This document shows, piece by piece, positions 53,017 through 62,732 of a DNA stretch of 64,000 nt (positions are counted from its first letter, which is position 1; each line of letters begins with the position of its first letter). The stretch lies in the NCBI GenBank assembly GCA_022486625.1, contig JAKVKH010000001.1, forward strand, positions 1-64,000, written 5' to 3'. Origin of the DNA: Butyrivibrio sp. GTDB lineage: Bacteria > Bacillota > Clostridia > Lachnospirales > Lachnospiraceae. A program made the position numbers and the translations under genes. Below the pieces are notes generated by a model that did no database searches, was not told the DNA's origin, and saw only the letters and a list, made by a program, of their open reading frames with translations.

Positions 53017-54081
53017 ATGAAATTCAGTGCGGCAAGTGGTAAAGTCAGAATCTCAGGAAGAGTATTACGGGAAAAGAAAGCGGTATATTTCGGATATTCA
53101 GCTTCGTTTGCGGAGTTTACATTTACCGGTACTTATGCAAAGGCGGAAATTGACAATAAAACTTATGTGCCCGGAGACAGCAGTTTTGATACTTTTGTAG
53201 CGGTATTTATCGACGGAGATGCACAGCCATATGCAAGATTCCCTCTGGAAGAGGGACTGCGGGAATATGTGCTGTATCATTCAGAGGAAAAGAAAAAGAC
53301 AACGGTCAGGCTGATGAAAATGTCTGAAGCGGCATTTGGGTCTTACGGAATCATATCACTGGAAACAGATGATCCGAGAGGCGCGATGCCGTCAAGAGAA
53401 CTTCCGCACCGGATTGAATTTATCGGTGATTCCATTACCTGCGGGTATGGGAATGAAGGTGTATTCAATCAGGATACATTCTGCACCGGACAGGAAAATC
53501 CGACGAAGGCATATGCAGTTCTGACGGCGCAGCAGCTGCAGGCGGAGTTTCAGCTGATTTCCTGGAGCGGAATCGGCCTGATTTCAGATTATGTGGATCC
53601 TGACGTGAATGAACCAAGGGAAGAAATTCTGATGCCGGAGTTATATTCCTTTATTGATAAAAGGACTTCAGAAGCATGGGACTTTACCAGGTGGAAGTAT
53701 AACGGCGCATATGATCCGGATCTTGTGATCATTAACATCGGAACCAATGATGCCAGCTATACGAGAGAAATTGAAGCACGTGACCGCAAGTTTGGAGAAA
53801 CGTATTACCGTTTTCTGAAGGAAGTACGGACGGCAAATCCGCGGGCAGAGATTCTGTGCATTCTGGGACTTATGGATAAAAGGCTGTGCGGTCAGACGGA
53901 AAGTACAGTCAGAAAGTTCATGCAGGAGCAGCATGATCAGCATGTATCCTACTATGAACTGGAACTGCAGCGGGAAGAAGACGGGAAAGGAACGGATGAA
54001 CATCCCAGTCAGATCACGCACGAAAAGCTCGCAGCAGAACTTTCTGAACTGATAAAAAGCAGGAATTATCTTGAAAACTGA
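53017..54081 (+). CDS. CE2-like SGNH acetylesterase
   Basis: The 354-residue protein has an N-terminal jelly-roll domain (about 1-125) and a C-terminal SGNH hydrolase domain with FIGDSITCGYG (Ser139), GTND in the third block and His329 in DEHPSQ. This matches carbohydrate esterase family 2, which removes acetyl groups from xylan or other sugars. There is no signal peptide, so it may act on imported acetylated oligosaccharides. It follows the hybrid kinase by 9 bases. Its 3' end overlaps the convergent aldo/keto reductase gene by 16 bases. Confidence 0.85.
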   Translation: MKFSAASGKVRISGRVLREKKAVYFGYSASFAEFTFTGTYAKAEIDNKTYVPGDSSFDTFVAVFIDGDAQPYARFPLEEGLREYVLYHSEEKKKTTVRLMKMSEAAFGSYGIISLETDDPRGAMPSRELPHRIEFIGDSITCGYGNEGVFNQDTFCTGQENPTKAYAVLTAQQLQAEFQLISWSGIGLISDYVDPDVNEPREEILMPELYSFIDKRTSEAWDFTRWKYNGAYDPDLVIINIGTNDASYTREIEARDRKFGETYYRFLKEVRTANPRAEILCILGLMDKRLCGQTESTVRKFMQEQHDQHVSYYELELQREEDGKGTDEHPSQITHEKLAAELSELIKSRNYLEN

Positions 54082-55058
54082 TCTATTTCACGAAGCTCTT
54101 CTTCTGAAAAATCTGTATTCTGAATGGCTTTGATATTATCGAGAATCTGTGACGGACGGGAAGCACCTGCCAGTACGCTGGTTACAATACCGTCCCGCAG
54201 AATCCAGGCAAGTGCCATTTCTGCAAGGGTCTGACCGCGTCTGGAAGCCAGTTCATTCAGAGAACGGATCTGAGACAGGCGCTGCGGTGTCAGTGCGGTT
54301 TCCTTTAAGAAACGACCATCGGTGCGAATCCGGCTGTCCTGCGGAATTCCGTTCAGATAACGGTCAGTCAGCATACCCTGTGCCAGGGGAGAAAAGGCAA
54401 TGATCCCCTTACCGAGTCTGTCTGCGGTCTTTTTCAGACCGTTTTCTTCAATCCCACGATCAAAAATGGAATAACGGTTCTGGTTGATGACAAACGGGCA
54501 ATGCAGCTCGTTTAAAATGCTGACCGCTTTTTCAAGTGCAGGACCATTATAATTGGAAAGACCTGCATAAAGTGCTTTCCCACTGGAAACGGACTGTGCA
54601 AGAGCGCCCATGGTTTCTTCAAGAGGGGTATTCGGATCCATTCTGTGATGGTAGAAGATATCCACATATTCAAGACCCATGCGCTGCAGGGACTGATCCA
54701 GGCTTGCAAGAAGGTATTTGCGGCTTCCCCAGTCGCCATAAGGACCTTTCCACATATCATAGCCGGCCTTGGTGGAAATAATCATTTCATCCCTGTAAGG
54801 GCGGAAATGCTCCTGCAGAATCTGACCGAAATTCCGTTCTGCACTGCCGGGTTTAGGCCCGTAATTGTTTGCCAGATCGAAATGGGTGATGCCATTGTCG
54901 AAGGCGGTAAAGCACATCTGCTCCATATTGGCATAAATGCCGGTGTCACCGAAATTGTGCCACAGACCAAGAGAAACAGCGGGAAGCATGAGTCCGCTTT
55001 TTCCGCAGCGGTTGTATTTCATGGATTCATATCTTTTGTCTGATGCAATATAAGTCAT
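54066..55058 (-). CDS. Aldo/keto reductase (YghZ-like)
   Basis: The 330-residue enzyme has the AKR barrel with the tetrad Asp in HFDLANNYG (Tyr), Lys in IISTKAGYD and His in DIFYHHRMD. It resembles YghZ/L-glyceraldehyde-3-phosphate reductase, which reduces aldehydes with NADPH. GGGAGG precedes the ATG. It diverges from a MerR gene across a gap with a perfect operator, a common pairing for stress- or aldehyde-induced control. Its stop overlaps the esterase gene. Confidence 0.9.
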   Translation of the reverse strand: MTYIASDKRYESMKYNRCGKSGLMLPAVSLGLWHNFGDTGIYANMEQMCFTAFDNGITHFDLANNYGPKPGSAERNFGQILQEHFRPYRDEMIISTKAGYDMWKGPYGDWGSRKYLLASLDQSLQRMGLEYVDIFYHHRMDPNTPLEETMGALAQSVSSGKALYAGLSNYNGPALEKAVSILNELHCPFVINQNRYSIFDRGIEENGLKKTADRLGKGIIAFSPLAQGMLTDRYLNGIPQDSRIRTDGRFLKETALTPQRLSQIRSLNELASRRGQTLAEMALAWILRDGIVTSVLAGASRPSQILDNIKAIQNTDFSEEELREIDQFSR

Positions 55059-55123
55059 CTTTTCCTCCCTGTCGGAGCCTTTCTGATGAAGGCTCTCAAT
55101 TGCAGTTTAAATATTCTGTACAC

Positions 55124-55154
55124 AGGTTAACACTTCAAGTATACTTGAAGACAA
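55124..55154 (-). promoter_or_regulatory. MerR-type operator in a 19-base promoter spacer
   Basis: CTTCAAGTATACTTGAAG (55133-55150) is a perfect palindrome. On the reductase strand it lies between TTGTCT (55149-55154) and TAACCT (55124-55129), 19 bases apart, the lengthened spacer typical of MerR-activated promoters. Confidence 0.6.
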
Positions 55155-55197
55155 GTATTTTTTTTGTTATGAAAGAAAAAGCTGAAAAAGGAGCATT

Positions 55198-55674
55198 ATG
55201 GCACAGTATACAATCAGGCAGGTAGCAGAAATGTTCGGAATGCCCACATCAACGCTGAGATATTACGAAGAGGAAGGAATTCTGACCAATGTGACAAAAA
55301 ATGGAAGTGGCCAGAGAATTTATACAGAAGGTCACCTGAACAGACTTCGTACAATCTGCTGTTTCAAGGGGACAGGGATGACCATTGCGCAGCTGAAGGC
55401 TTTTTTTACCTATGAAGAAGATGAGGAGCACCATATTGATGATATTGTGAATCTGCTGCAGGAACGCAGGATGTATGTAAGAAAGCAGATGGAAGAACTT
55501 GAGAAAGACTATGCACATGTGCTTCGAAAACTCCATTATTACAGTGATATCAGGGAAAGCATCCGGGAGGGCGGCACGCGTCCGGACTGGTGTGATTACA
55601 GAAAACGGATCTATACGGATCAGGAGGATGGACAGGTGTATGTGGAAGGGAAAAATATAAAGAAGAATGAATAA
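55198..55674 (+). CDS. MerR-family transcriptional regulator
   Basis: The 158-residue protein has the winged helix IRQVAEMFGMPTSTLRYYEEEGIL, read in part, a second wing, and a long coiled coil (about 80-120). No cysteine-rich metal site is seen. It probably controls itself and the divergent aldo/keto reductase through the palindrome between them, in answer to an aldehyde or other stress. It overlaps recQ by 8 bases. AAAAAGGAGC precedes the ATG. Confidence 0.9.
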   Translation: MAQYTIRQVAEMFGMPTSTLRYYEEEGILTNVTKNGSGQRIYTEGHLNRLRTICCFKGTGMTIAQLKAFFTYEEDEEHHIDDIVNLLQERRMYVRKQMEELEKDYAHVLRKLHYYSDIRESIREGGTRPDWCDYRKRIYTDQEDGQVYVEGKNIKKNE

Positions 55675-57520
55675 GTATGAAACACTGAAAAATTATTTTG
55701 GATATGACAGCTTTCGTGAGGGACAGGAGCATCTGATTGATGCCATTCTTTCGGGGCGTGATGTTCTGGGAATCATGCCGACGGGTGCAGGAAAATCACT
55801 TTGTTATCAGGTGCCGGCACTGATGCTGCCAGGAATAACACTTGTAATCTCACCATTGATTTCGCTGATGAAGGATCAGGTACAGGCGCTTAATCAGGCG
55901 GGTGTTCATGCAGCGTATCTTAACAGTTCGTTGACGGAAAGGCAGATGACAAAGGCACTTCAACTGGCAGCACAGGGACAGTACAGGATCATCTATGTGG
56001 CGCCGGAAAGACTGGAAACATGGGAATTTCTTGACTTCGCATCGAAAGTTACGATTTCCATGGTAACCGTAGATGAAGCACATTGCATTTCGCAGTGGGG
56101 ACAGGATTTCAGACCAAGCTATCTGAAAATAGTGACTTTTATCCGCAGACTGCCAAAAAGACCAGTTGTAAGTGCATTTACGGCAACTGCAACAGAAACT
56201 GTAAAAAATGATATCTGTGAAGTGCTTCAGCTTAAGAGACCAAAGGTTCTGGTAACCGGATTTGATCGCCGGAACCTGTATTTTGGTGTGGAGACGCCGC
56301 CGTCAAAAGATGCTTTTACAATGGATTATATCAGGCAGCATGGCAGGGACAGCGGGATTATTTACTGTGCAACCCGCAAGAATGTGGATCAGCTGTATGA
56401 AAAACTCAGGAAGAAAAAGGTCCCTGTAACGCGTTACCATGCAGGTCTTTCTGCGCAGGAGCGGCAGGGCAGTCAGGATGATTTTATTTATGACCGGAAA
56501 CCGGTAATGGTTGCAACAAATGCATTCGGGATGGGAATTGATAAATCGGATGTCCGTTATGTCATTCATTATAATATGCCGCAGAGCCTTGAAAACTATT
56601 ATCAGGAAGCTGGCAGAGCCGGACGTGACGGAGAGCCTGCAGAGTGTATTCTGCTGTTTTCTGCGCAGGATATCATGATTGCCAAATTCCTGATTGAAAA
56701 CAGGGAGGACAATCCTGATTTAGACAGCCGGGAGGCAGAGAAAATTCTGGCACGGGACGAGGAACGGCTGCGCGCCATGTCCTATTACTGTATGACGCAG
56801 GAATGTCTCAGAAGATATATTCTGAACTATTTCGGTGAGGAAATGAAGGAGGATTGCGGAAACTGTTCCTGTTGTCAGAAAGATTATGAAAAGGAAGATG
56901 TGACAGCTGCTGCAGTCAGTGTTATAGAGTGTATAAGGCAGTGCAGAGGACGCTTTGGAATCAATGTGATCGCCGGAACGCTTTCAGGCGCAAACAGGGC
57001 AAAACTCAGAGAGTATGGGATGGAGGAACTTCCGTCATTCGGAGTGCTTAAGAACCTGTCTGAGGGCGGAATCAAGGAAATTATACAGCAGATGCTGGTC
57101 ATGGGATATCTGATTGCCAGCAGTGACAGATACGCACTGATTCGTACCACAAAAGAGGCGGATGAGATCATGGACGGAAGACAGCGGATCAGTGTAAGAA
57201 AGCTGAAGAAAAATCATTCGGAGGAGAAGATACACCGGCATACACATGCGGCTGATTCACTTACAGGAAGAGGCACAGAGCTGTTTGAGATACTGAGGGG
57301 GCTAAGAACCGAGCTGGCAAAGGAGGCTGGAGTTCCGCCATACATGATATTTTCGGATAAGACGCTCACGGACATGTGTGTTCGCCAGCCGTTGAATCGT
57401 GCGGAAATGCTGGAAGTTTCCGGAGTCGGTGAGAATAAATATGAACGGTTTGGCGAACAGTTTATGGATAAAATTACCCGGTTCAGTAAGGGGGGAAAGG
57501 AAAAAATGTACCGGGATTAA
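55667..57520 (+). CDS. recQ: RecQ-family ATP-dependent DNA helicase
   Basis: This 617-residue helicase has Walker A MPTGAGKSLCYQVPAL, DEAHCISQWGQDFRPSY (aromatic-rich loop), the motif V/VI region ATNAFGMGIDKSDVRY and EAGRAGRDGEPAEC, then the RecQ zinc site CMTQECLRRYILNYFG and CGNCSCC, a winged helix, and a C-terminal HRDC domain. It unwinds DNA 3'-5' in recombination repair. Coupling to merR is by overlap, which looks accidental in function. Confidence 0.95.
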   Translation: MNKYETLKNYFGYDSFREGQEHLIDAILSGRDVLGIMPTGAGKSLCYQVPALMLPGITLVISPLISLMKDQVQALNQAGVHAAYLNSSLTERQMTKALQLAAQGQYRIIYVAPERLETWEFLDFASKVTISMVTVDEAHCISQWGQDFRPSYLKIVTFIRRLPKRPVVSAFTATATETVKNDICEVLQLKRPKVLVTGFDRRNLYFGVETPPSKDAFTMDYIRQHGRDSGIIYCATRKNVDQLYEKLRKKKVPVTRYHAGLSAQERQGSQDDFIYDRKPVMVATNAFGMGIDKSDVRYVIHYNMPQSLENYYQEAGRAGRDGEPAECILLFSAQDIMIAKFLIENREDNPDLDSREAEKILARDEERLRAMSYYCMTQECLRRYILNYFGEEMKEDCGNCSCCQKDYEKEDVTAAAVSVIECIRQCRGRFGINVIAGTLSGANRAKLREYGMEELPSFGVLKNLSEGGIKEIIQQMLVMGYLIASSDRYALIRTTKEADEIMDGRQRISVRKLKKNHSEEKIHRHTHAADSLTGRGTELFEILRGLRTELAKEAGVPPYMIFSDKTLTDMCVRQPLNRAEMLEVSGVGENKYERFGEQFMDKITRFSKGGKEKMYRD

Positions 57521-57601
57521 TGATATAATCAAATACAGCTGGAGCGATAACTGCATCTGAATGAGGATGCGTTTAATTCTGTATTTTCGTAAAGAGGGCA
57601 T

Positions 57602-60600
57602 ATGCTACATAAAATCGGGTCTTTTTTTCAGAAGCATCCTGTTCTGCAGAGCGTTATTATTAATCTGATTATGATTGTCTGTACCTGCATTCTGACTATT
57701 AAGTATAATCGCAGGGTAGATGAGGATATGGAGATCAGTGACCTTGAACGATGGTGTATTTATGCATTCAAATATTATCCGATGCTGATGACAGCATCTC
57801 TTTGCGGAACCGTTCCGGCCATGATCTGTGCATTGATTGTTTTTGCTGTAAAATGTATGACTGATATGGCGTTTTCCTATATGACCTGTATTTATCTTGT
57901 GGCATCAATTATCATTATCCAAATGAATCGCAAAAAATGGTTTCGTCTTCCCGGAAAGTCAGTTCTGGCTGCATTATGCCTGATGTTTGTGCTGGGGGAT
58001 GCGTGGGGAGTGGCACTGGGACTTGCCGCAGGCAGAGGCCTCGCAGAAATACAACTGCGGAAGATGGTCCTGTATTTTCTTAACGAGGGAGTCGGGTGCG
58101 GATTTACCGCAGCGTCGCTCTATGTTATTGTGAATTATACGCCGAAAGGCTTTAAACATTTGTTCAACGGAATGTTGCCCTATCTGGGGGAAGAGAAGCA
58201 AACGCGGCAGAATCTGTTTATCTATGAACAGAGTGATGAGTCGAAGCTGGGAAGCGCTGTAACGAGAATTGTGGTAATTGAAGCAGCAGTACTGGGAATC
58301 TTTGCGGCAATTTCCGCAAATACACTGATTCCTTTTATGATGACAGCGCAGACCGGAGATGGTGCGGTGCAGGAAGAAAACGTTCAGGAGTGGGATTCCA
58401 TTACAACTACCATGGAACTGGAAAAAAAGGTCAGTGAAATGGTAAGCGGCGGAACTCTTGGCGGTACGCCTGCATTTATGGTGACACTGGCATTTGATGC
58501 GCGGCTTATGATGCTGATTATTGATATTATTATTCCGATGGCTGTATTTGCAAATCACTATGCGTTATGGAGGATTGTAGTACCAATCCGTGAAATGTCG
58601 GATGCAGTAAAGCGCTTTGTCGGTGCATCAGAAGATGCAATGATTGAAAATGCGGAAAAGATTCACACGCTTGGAATTCATACCGGAGATGAAATTGAGG
58701 ATCTGTATCATAATTTTGATGATACAGCGACCAAAACGGTAAATTATATCAGAGATATTCAGGAAGGCAGAAAACTGGAAAATGATCTCAAGGTTGCAAA
58801 GGCTGCAAGTGATGCCAAATCAACGTTCCTTTCTAATGTTTCGCACGAAATCCGGACTCCGATTAATGCAGTACTCGGATTTGATGAAATGATCATTAGA
58901 GAAAGTAAGGATCATTCCATTATTGAATATGCGCGTAATATTCAGAATTCGGGAAAAACGCTTTTAAGCCTGATTAATGATATCTTGGATTTTTCCAAAA
59001 TTGAAGCCGGAAAAATGGAAATTGTGCCGGTGGAATATGAACTGAGTTCTGTGATCAACGACCTGGTTAACATGACTTTGATAAAAGCGAAGGCAAAGAA
59101 TCTGCAGCTGAGTGTAGACATGGATGAAAACATACCGCATGTGCTGATCGGAGATGAGATCCGAATCAAACAATGTGTAATGAATCTGTTGAACAATGCA
59201 GTTAAATACACGGATCGTGGAGAAGTAGGACTGAAGGTCATGTGGAAGAGGCTGGATGATGACCTGATTTCGCTGAAGTTTGAGGTGTCGGATACCGGAA
59301 CCGGTCTGACGCAGGAACAGATTAAAAAGATGTTTGACCCATTTGAACGGTTGGATGAAGCCAGAAACCGTACTATTGAGGGAACCGGGCTAGGAATGAA
59401 TATTGTACGGCAGTTGCTGGATCTGATGGGTACGGAGCTGCAGGTATACAGTGAAAAAGGTGTGGGATCAATGTTTTCCTTTGCACTGGAGCAGAAAGTG
59501 GTGGTCTGGGAAGCAATTGGCAATTTTAACCAGACCTATGAGGAATCACTGGCCGCTCTTGCACCATACCGTGAGAAATTCCATGCACCGGAGGCCAGAA
59601 TCCTTGTTGTTGATGATACACATACAAATCTTACAGTATTCAGGGGATTGCTGAAGAACACACAGGCACAGATCGATGCGGTAGAAAGTGGCAGAGCGGC
59701 ACTGGACATGGTCAGGGAAAAGAAGTATGATATGATATTCCTGGATCACAGGATGCCGGAAATGGATGGGATTGAAACGCTGCATGCCATGCAGCAGATG
59801 GATGATAATCTGAACCGTACAACTCCTGTGATCGCACTTACGGCAAATGTAGTGTCCGGGGCGCGTGAAAGATATTTTCAGGAAGGTTTTTCAGGATACC
59901 TGGCAAAGCCGGTCAGCGGAGAACATCTGGAAGAAATGGTGCTCAACTGGCTACCGGAGCAATTGGTGATTCATTCGAATGACCCGGAATTCAGAGAAGA
60001 AAACAGCAGCGAAAAGCACACAGATTCGGAACTGGTATCCTCACTGCTTCGCATTACCGATATAGATATTAATTCTGCAATTGAAAACTGTGGCGGCGTC
60101 GAGATGGTGCCACAGGTAATAGAAGATTTCTGGCTTTCAATTGATGAAAAAGCGCATCAGATCGAAATATATGAAAAAACGGACGATATTGAAAAATACA
60201 CAATTCTGGTGCATGGACTTAAAAGCTCGGCAAGAGCAATCGGAGCGCTCAGTCTTTCAGAAAAGGCCGCAGCATTGGAAAAAGCCGGAAATGAATCTGA
60301 CATGACGATGATCAGGGAGGACACGCCGCAGCTGCTGGAACTGTATCGCAGTTATAAAGAAAAACTGAGAGAGGTTGCGGAAAGCGGTGATACGTATAAT
60401 AAACGGCAGATTGAACCTGAAGAGCTGGAAAGTGCGCTCAGCAGTCTCAGGGAATTTGTTGAAGCGTCTTATTTTGACAGTGCTGATGATGTTATGAAAC
60501 TTTTGGCGGAATATAAGATTCCGGAGGAATTTGAAGATAAATATGAACAGATTCGCAGGCTGATGGCGGCAGTTGACAGGGATGGACTTCTGAAACTTCT

Positions 60601-60640
60601 TCAGAAGACAGAAAGTACAGAGAAAGGTGAAGAGATATGA
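57602..60640 (+). CDS. Membrane hybrid histidine kinase with receiver and HPt
   Basis: The 1012-residue protein starts with about 7-8 membrane helices (about 15-325, with a long extracellular loop near 245-300), then HisKA with His415 in SNVSHEIRTPIN, a HATPase with NLLNNAVKYTD, DTGTGL and GTGLGM, a receiver with Asp715 in IFLDHRMPEMDG, and a C-terminal HPt with His871 in LVHGLKSSAR. The HPt makes a full His-Asp-His relay in one chain. The next gene encodes its likely target. The ATG is only 3 bases after AGAGGG, so initiation may be weak. Confidence 0.9.
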   Translation: MLHKIGSFFQKHPVLQSVIINLIMIVCTCILTIKYNRRVDEDMEISDLERWCIYAFKYYPMLMTASLCGTVPAMICALIVFAVKCMTDMAFSYMTCIYLVASIIIIQMNRKKWFRLPGKSVLAALCLMFVLGDAWGVALGLAAGRGLAEIQLRKMVLYFLNEGVGCGFTAASLYVIVNYTPKGFKHLFNGMLPYLGEEKQTRQNLFIYEQSDESKLGSAVTRIVVIEAAVLGIFAAISANTLIPFMMTAQTGDGAVQEENVQEWDSITTTMELEKKVSEMVSGGTLGGTPAFMVTLAFDARLMMLIIDIIIPMAVFANHYALWRIVVPIREMSDAVKRFVGASEDAMIENAEKIHTLGIHTGDEIEDLYHNFDDTATKTVNYIRDIQEGRKLENDLKVAKAASDAKSTFLSNVSHEIRTPINAVLGFDEMIIRESKDHSIIEYARNIQNSGKTLLSLINDILDFSKIEAGKMEIVPVEYELSSVINDLVNMTLIKAKAKNLQLSVDMDENIPHVLIGDEIRIKQCVMNLLNNAVKYTDRGEVGLKVMWKRLDDDLISLKFEVSDTGTGLTQEQIKKMFDPFERLDEARNRTIEGTGLGMNIVRQLLDLMGTELQVYSEKGVGSMFSFALEQKVVVWEAIGNFNQTYEESLAALAPYREKFHAPEARILVVDDTHTNLTVFRGLLKNTQAQIDAVESGRAALDMVREKKYDMIFLDHRMPEMDGIETLHAMQQMDDNLNRTTPVIALTANVVSGARERYFQEGFSGYLAKPVSGEHLEEMVLNWLPEQLVIHSNDPEFREENSSEKHTDSELVSSLLRITDIDINSAIENCGGVEMVPQVIEDFWLSIDEKAHQIEIYEKTDDIEKYTILVHGLKSSARAIGALSLSEKAAALEKAGNESDMTMIREDTPQLLELYRSYKEKLREVAESGDTYNKRQIEPEELESALSSLREFVEASYFDSADDVMKLLAEYKIPEEFEDKYEQIRRLMAAVDRDGLLKLLQKTESTEKGEEI

Positions 60641-61404
60641 TCAAAAGAGTGCTGCTGATTGGAAATGAGAAGAGTTTTATGGCAAATGCGGTAGCAAAAG
60701 GCCTGGAACATGAGAATTATGAGGTGATTCATGCAGAACCGTCTCAGACAGCTGTTGTGGCAGTCGCAGACAAACCCTCTGTTTACCTTCTGTATCTTGG
60801 AGATCATGTTGCGGACAGAACAGAACTGCTGCAGTATCTGGATGAAGCAGTTGATACAGAACGTTTTTTTCTTTATCTGATCGGTACACCGGAAGAATTT
60901 GAAAAGGCATATAAGGTTCTGCCCAAAAATAAAATAACAGATGAGTTTGTCAGACCGCTTGATATCAAGATGGTTGCAAAGGAATTGGATGCAGCGGTTC
61001 TCAGCAGCGAAATGGGAGAAGAAGGAAAGAAAAAGATCCTGGTAGTGGATGATGACGGGACAATGTTGCGTATGATCAGAACGTGGCTGTCGGTAAAATA
61101 TCAGGTATATATGGCAAGTTCCGGGAAGATAGCGCTTTCTTTTCTGGCTGAAAATCAGGTGGATCTGATTTTGCTGGATTACGAAATGCCGGTAATGAAC
61201 GGACCGGAGGTGTTCAGGGCGCTTCGGGAGAATCCGGAAACGATGGATATTCCCGTGATGTTCCTGACAGCAAGAAATGATAAGGACAGTGTCATTACGG
61301 CTGCGTCACTTGGACCGGAAAAATATCTTTTGAAAACAATGCCCAAAGCAAAGCTGATTGGGAGCATAGATGGATTTTTTGTCGGGCAGAGTCTGAAAAA
61401 ATAA
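60637..61404 (+). CDS. Response regulator with degenerate and active receivers
   Basis: The 255-residue protein overlaps the kinase by four bases (ATGA). It has an N-terminal receiver-like domain (about 1-125) in which the phospho-acceptor position, in VYLLYLGDH, is not Asp, and a normal C-terminal receiver (about 130-250) with acidic VVDDD, Asp181 in LLDYEMPVMNG and a Lys in LLKTM. No DNA-binding or enzyme domain is present. It should take phosphate from the HPt and act by protein contact. Confidence 0.88.
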   Translation: MIKRVLLIGNEKSFMANAVAKGLEHENYEVIHAEPSQTAVVAVADKPSVYLLYLGDHVADRTELLQYLDEAVDTERFFLYLIGTPEEFEKAYKVLPKNKITDEFVRPLDIKMVAKELDAAVLSSEMGEEGKKKILVVDDDGTMLRMIRTWLSVKYQVYMASSGKIALSFLAENQVDLILLDYEMPVMNGPEVFRALRENPETMDIPVMFLTARNDKDSVITAASLGPEKYLLKTMPKAKLIGSIDGFFVGQSLKK

Positions 61405-61413
61405 AATAAATGC

Positions 61414-61441
61414 TGTCATATTTTCTGTTCATGGATATAAT
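61414..61441 (+). promoter_or_regulatory. Candidate promoter of the carboxypeptidase gene
   Basis: TGTCAT, 16 bases, then TATAAT (61436-61441) lies 64 bases before the next gene. The -10 is perfect; the -35 is weak. Confidence 0.35.
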
Positions 61442-61504
61442 AGTAGTACGTGTGCTGTATATGAAGTACAAATATTGATCAGGTAAGGCAGGAAATGAAC
61501 AGAA

Positions 61505-62698
61505 ATGAGTTATCGGCATTATGACAATGGCGGGGAAGACCCGGAAGTAAGACGAGCCAGACGACTGGAACGAATGAAAAATGAGAAGAAAAGGCAGGAA
61601 TTGCGCCGCAGACTGATACAGCATTATACGGTACCGGCAGTGGCAGTAATTGCGTGCGTGGCAGTGATTATTACCGCAATCTGCGCAGTTCGCATATTAC
61701 AGAGAAAACAGACGGATGACAGTGTGGAACAGGCTGTTTCTGAGCTGATTGTGAGTCAGACCAGTGCTTCAGCGGCGACTGCCTCCACGCAGGCACCAAA
61801 GGTGTATCAGGCGAGAGTAACAGATCAGACACAGCAGATCGGTGCGGATGTAGTGAGCGGGCATGCAGTTCTGGTTAAGCTGTCGGATCATACGATTGTG
61901 GCCCAGAAGGGTGCAATGGAGCGAATCAGTCCGGCATCGATGACAAAGGTGCTGACTGTGCTGGTGGCAGCGGAGCATGTAAAGAATCTGGATGATAAAG
62001 TCAAAATTACACTTGATGATACAGATTTCAGTTATTCAAATGATTGCAGTGCAGTGGGGTTTTCAAAGGATGAGCAGGTAACAGTCAGGGATCTGTTTTA
62101 TGGGACGATCCTTTCATCGGGAGCAGATGCTGCCGTTGCACTGGCAACTTATGTTGCGGGCTCACAGGATAAGTTCGTGACCATGATGAATGCCAAGCTG
62201 GATGAACTGGGATTATCTGATACGGCACATTTTACCAACTGTGTCGGAATTTATAATGAAGATCACTATTGTACTGTCTATGATATGGCAATGATTCTCG
62301 AAGCAGCGGTTGACAATGATTTTTTGAAAGAAGTATTGTCAACACATACCTATACTACATCTTCCACTTTGCAGCATCCGGACGGAATCACCATTTCCAA
62401 CTGGTTTCTTCGTAGAATAGAGGATAAGGACAGCGGCGGTACTGTGCTTTGTGGAAAAACAGGTTATGTTGTTCAGTCGGGGAACTGTGCAGCAAGTTAT
62501 GCAGAGGATGCAACGGGGAACGGGTATATCTGTGTAACAGCGGGATCGACGAGCGCCTGGAGATGTATTCTTGATCACGTGGCAATTTATTATCCATTTC
62601 TGTCAGGTACAGGAGTTGCAGGAAGTACATCTTCAGATAGTGTTTCCGGAGAAAGCAGCGCAGATTCTGCGGGGAGTCAGACATCGGGTTCTGATTGA
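61505..62698 (+). CDS. D-alanyl-D-alanine carboxypeptidase (S11 type)
   Basis: The 397-residue protein has a short basic cytoplasmic end, one membrane helix (about 42-64) and an extracellular S11 domain. The nucleophile is Ser145 in SMTK (Lys148); the second motif is SGA at 205-207 (SxN elsewhere), and KTG is at 318-320. It trims the last D-Ala from peptidoglycan pentapeptides. A Ser/Gly-rich tail replaces the usual C-terminal PBP5 domain, and anchoring is at the N-terminus. A terminator follows. Confidence 0.87.
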   Translation: MSYRHYDNGGEDPEVRRARRLERMKNEKKRQELRRRLIQHYTVPAVAVIACVAVIITAICAVRILQRKQTDDSVEQAVSELIVSQTSASAATASTQAPKVYQARVTDQTQQIGADVVSGHAVLVKLSDHTIVAQKGAMERISPASMTKVLTVLVAAEHVKNLDDKVKITLDDTDFSYSNDCSAVGFSKDEQVTVRDLFYGTILSSGADAAVALATYVAGSQDKFVTMMNAKLDELGLSDTAHFTNCVGIYNEDHYCTVYDMAMILEAAVDNDFLKEVLSTHTYTTSSTLQHPDGITISNWFLRRIEDKDSGGTVLCGKTGYVVQSGNCAASYAEDATGNGYICVTAGSTSAWRCILDHVAIYYPFLSGTGVAGSTSSDSVSGESSADSAGSQTSGSD

Positions 62699-62732
62699 AG
62701 TGAATTGCTGCAATCGCAGTAAAAAGAAATAT

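Noticed and set aside
57552-57575. GCATC/GATGC hairpin followed by TTTAATT between recQ and the membrane hybrid kinase
   Set aside because: The stem is only five base pairs, too weak to call a terminator.
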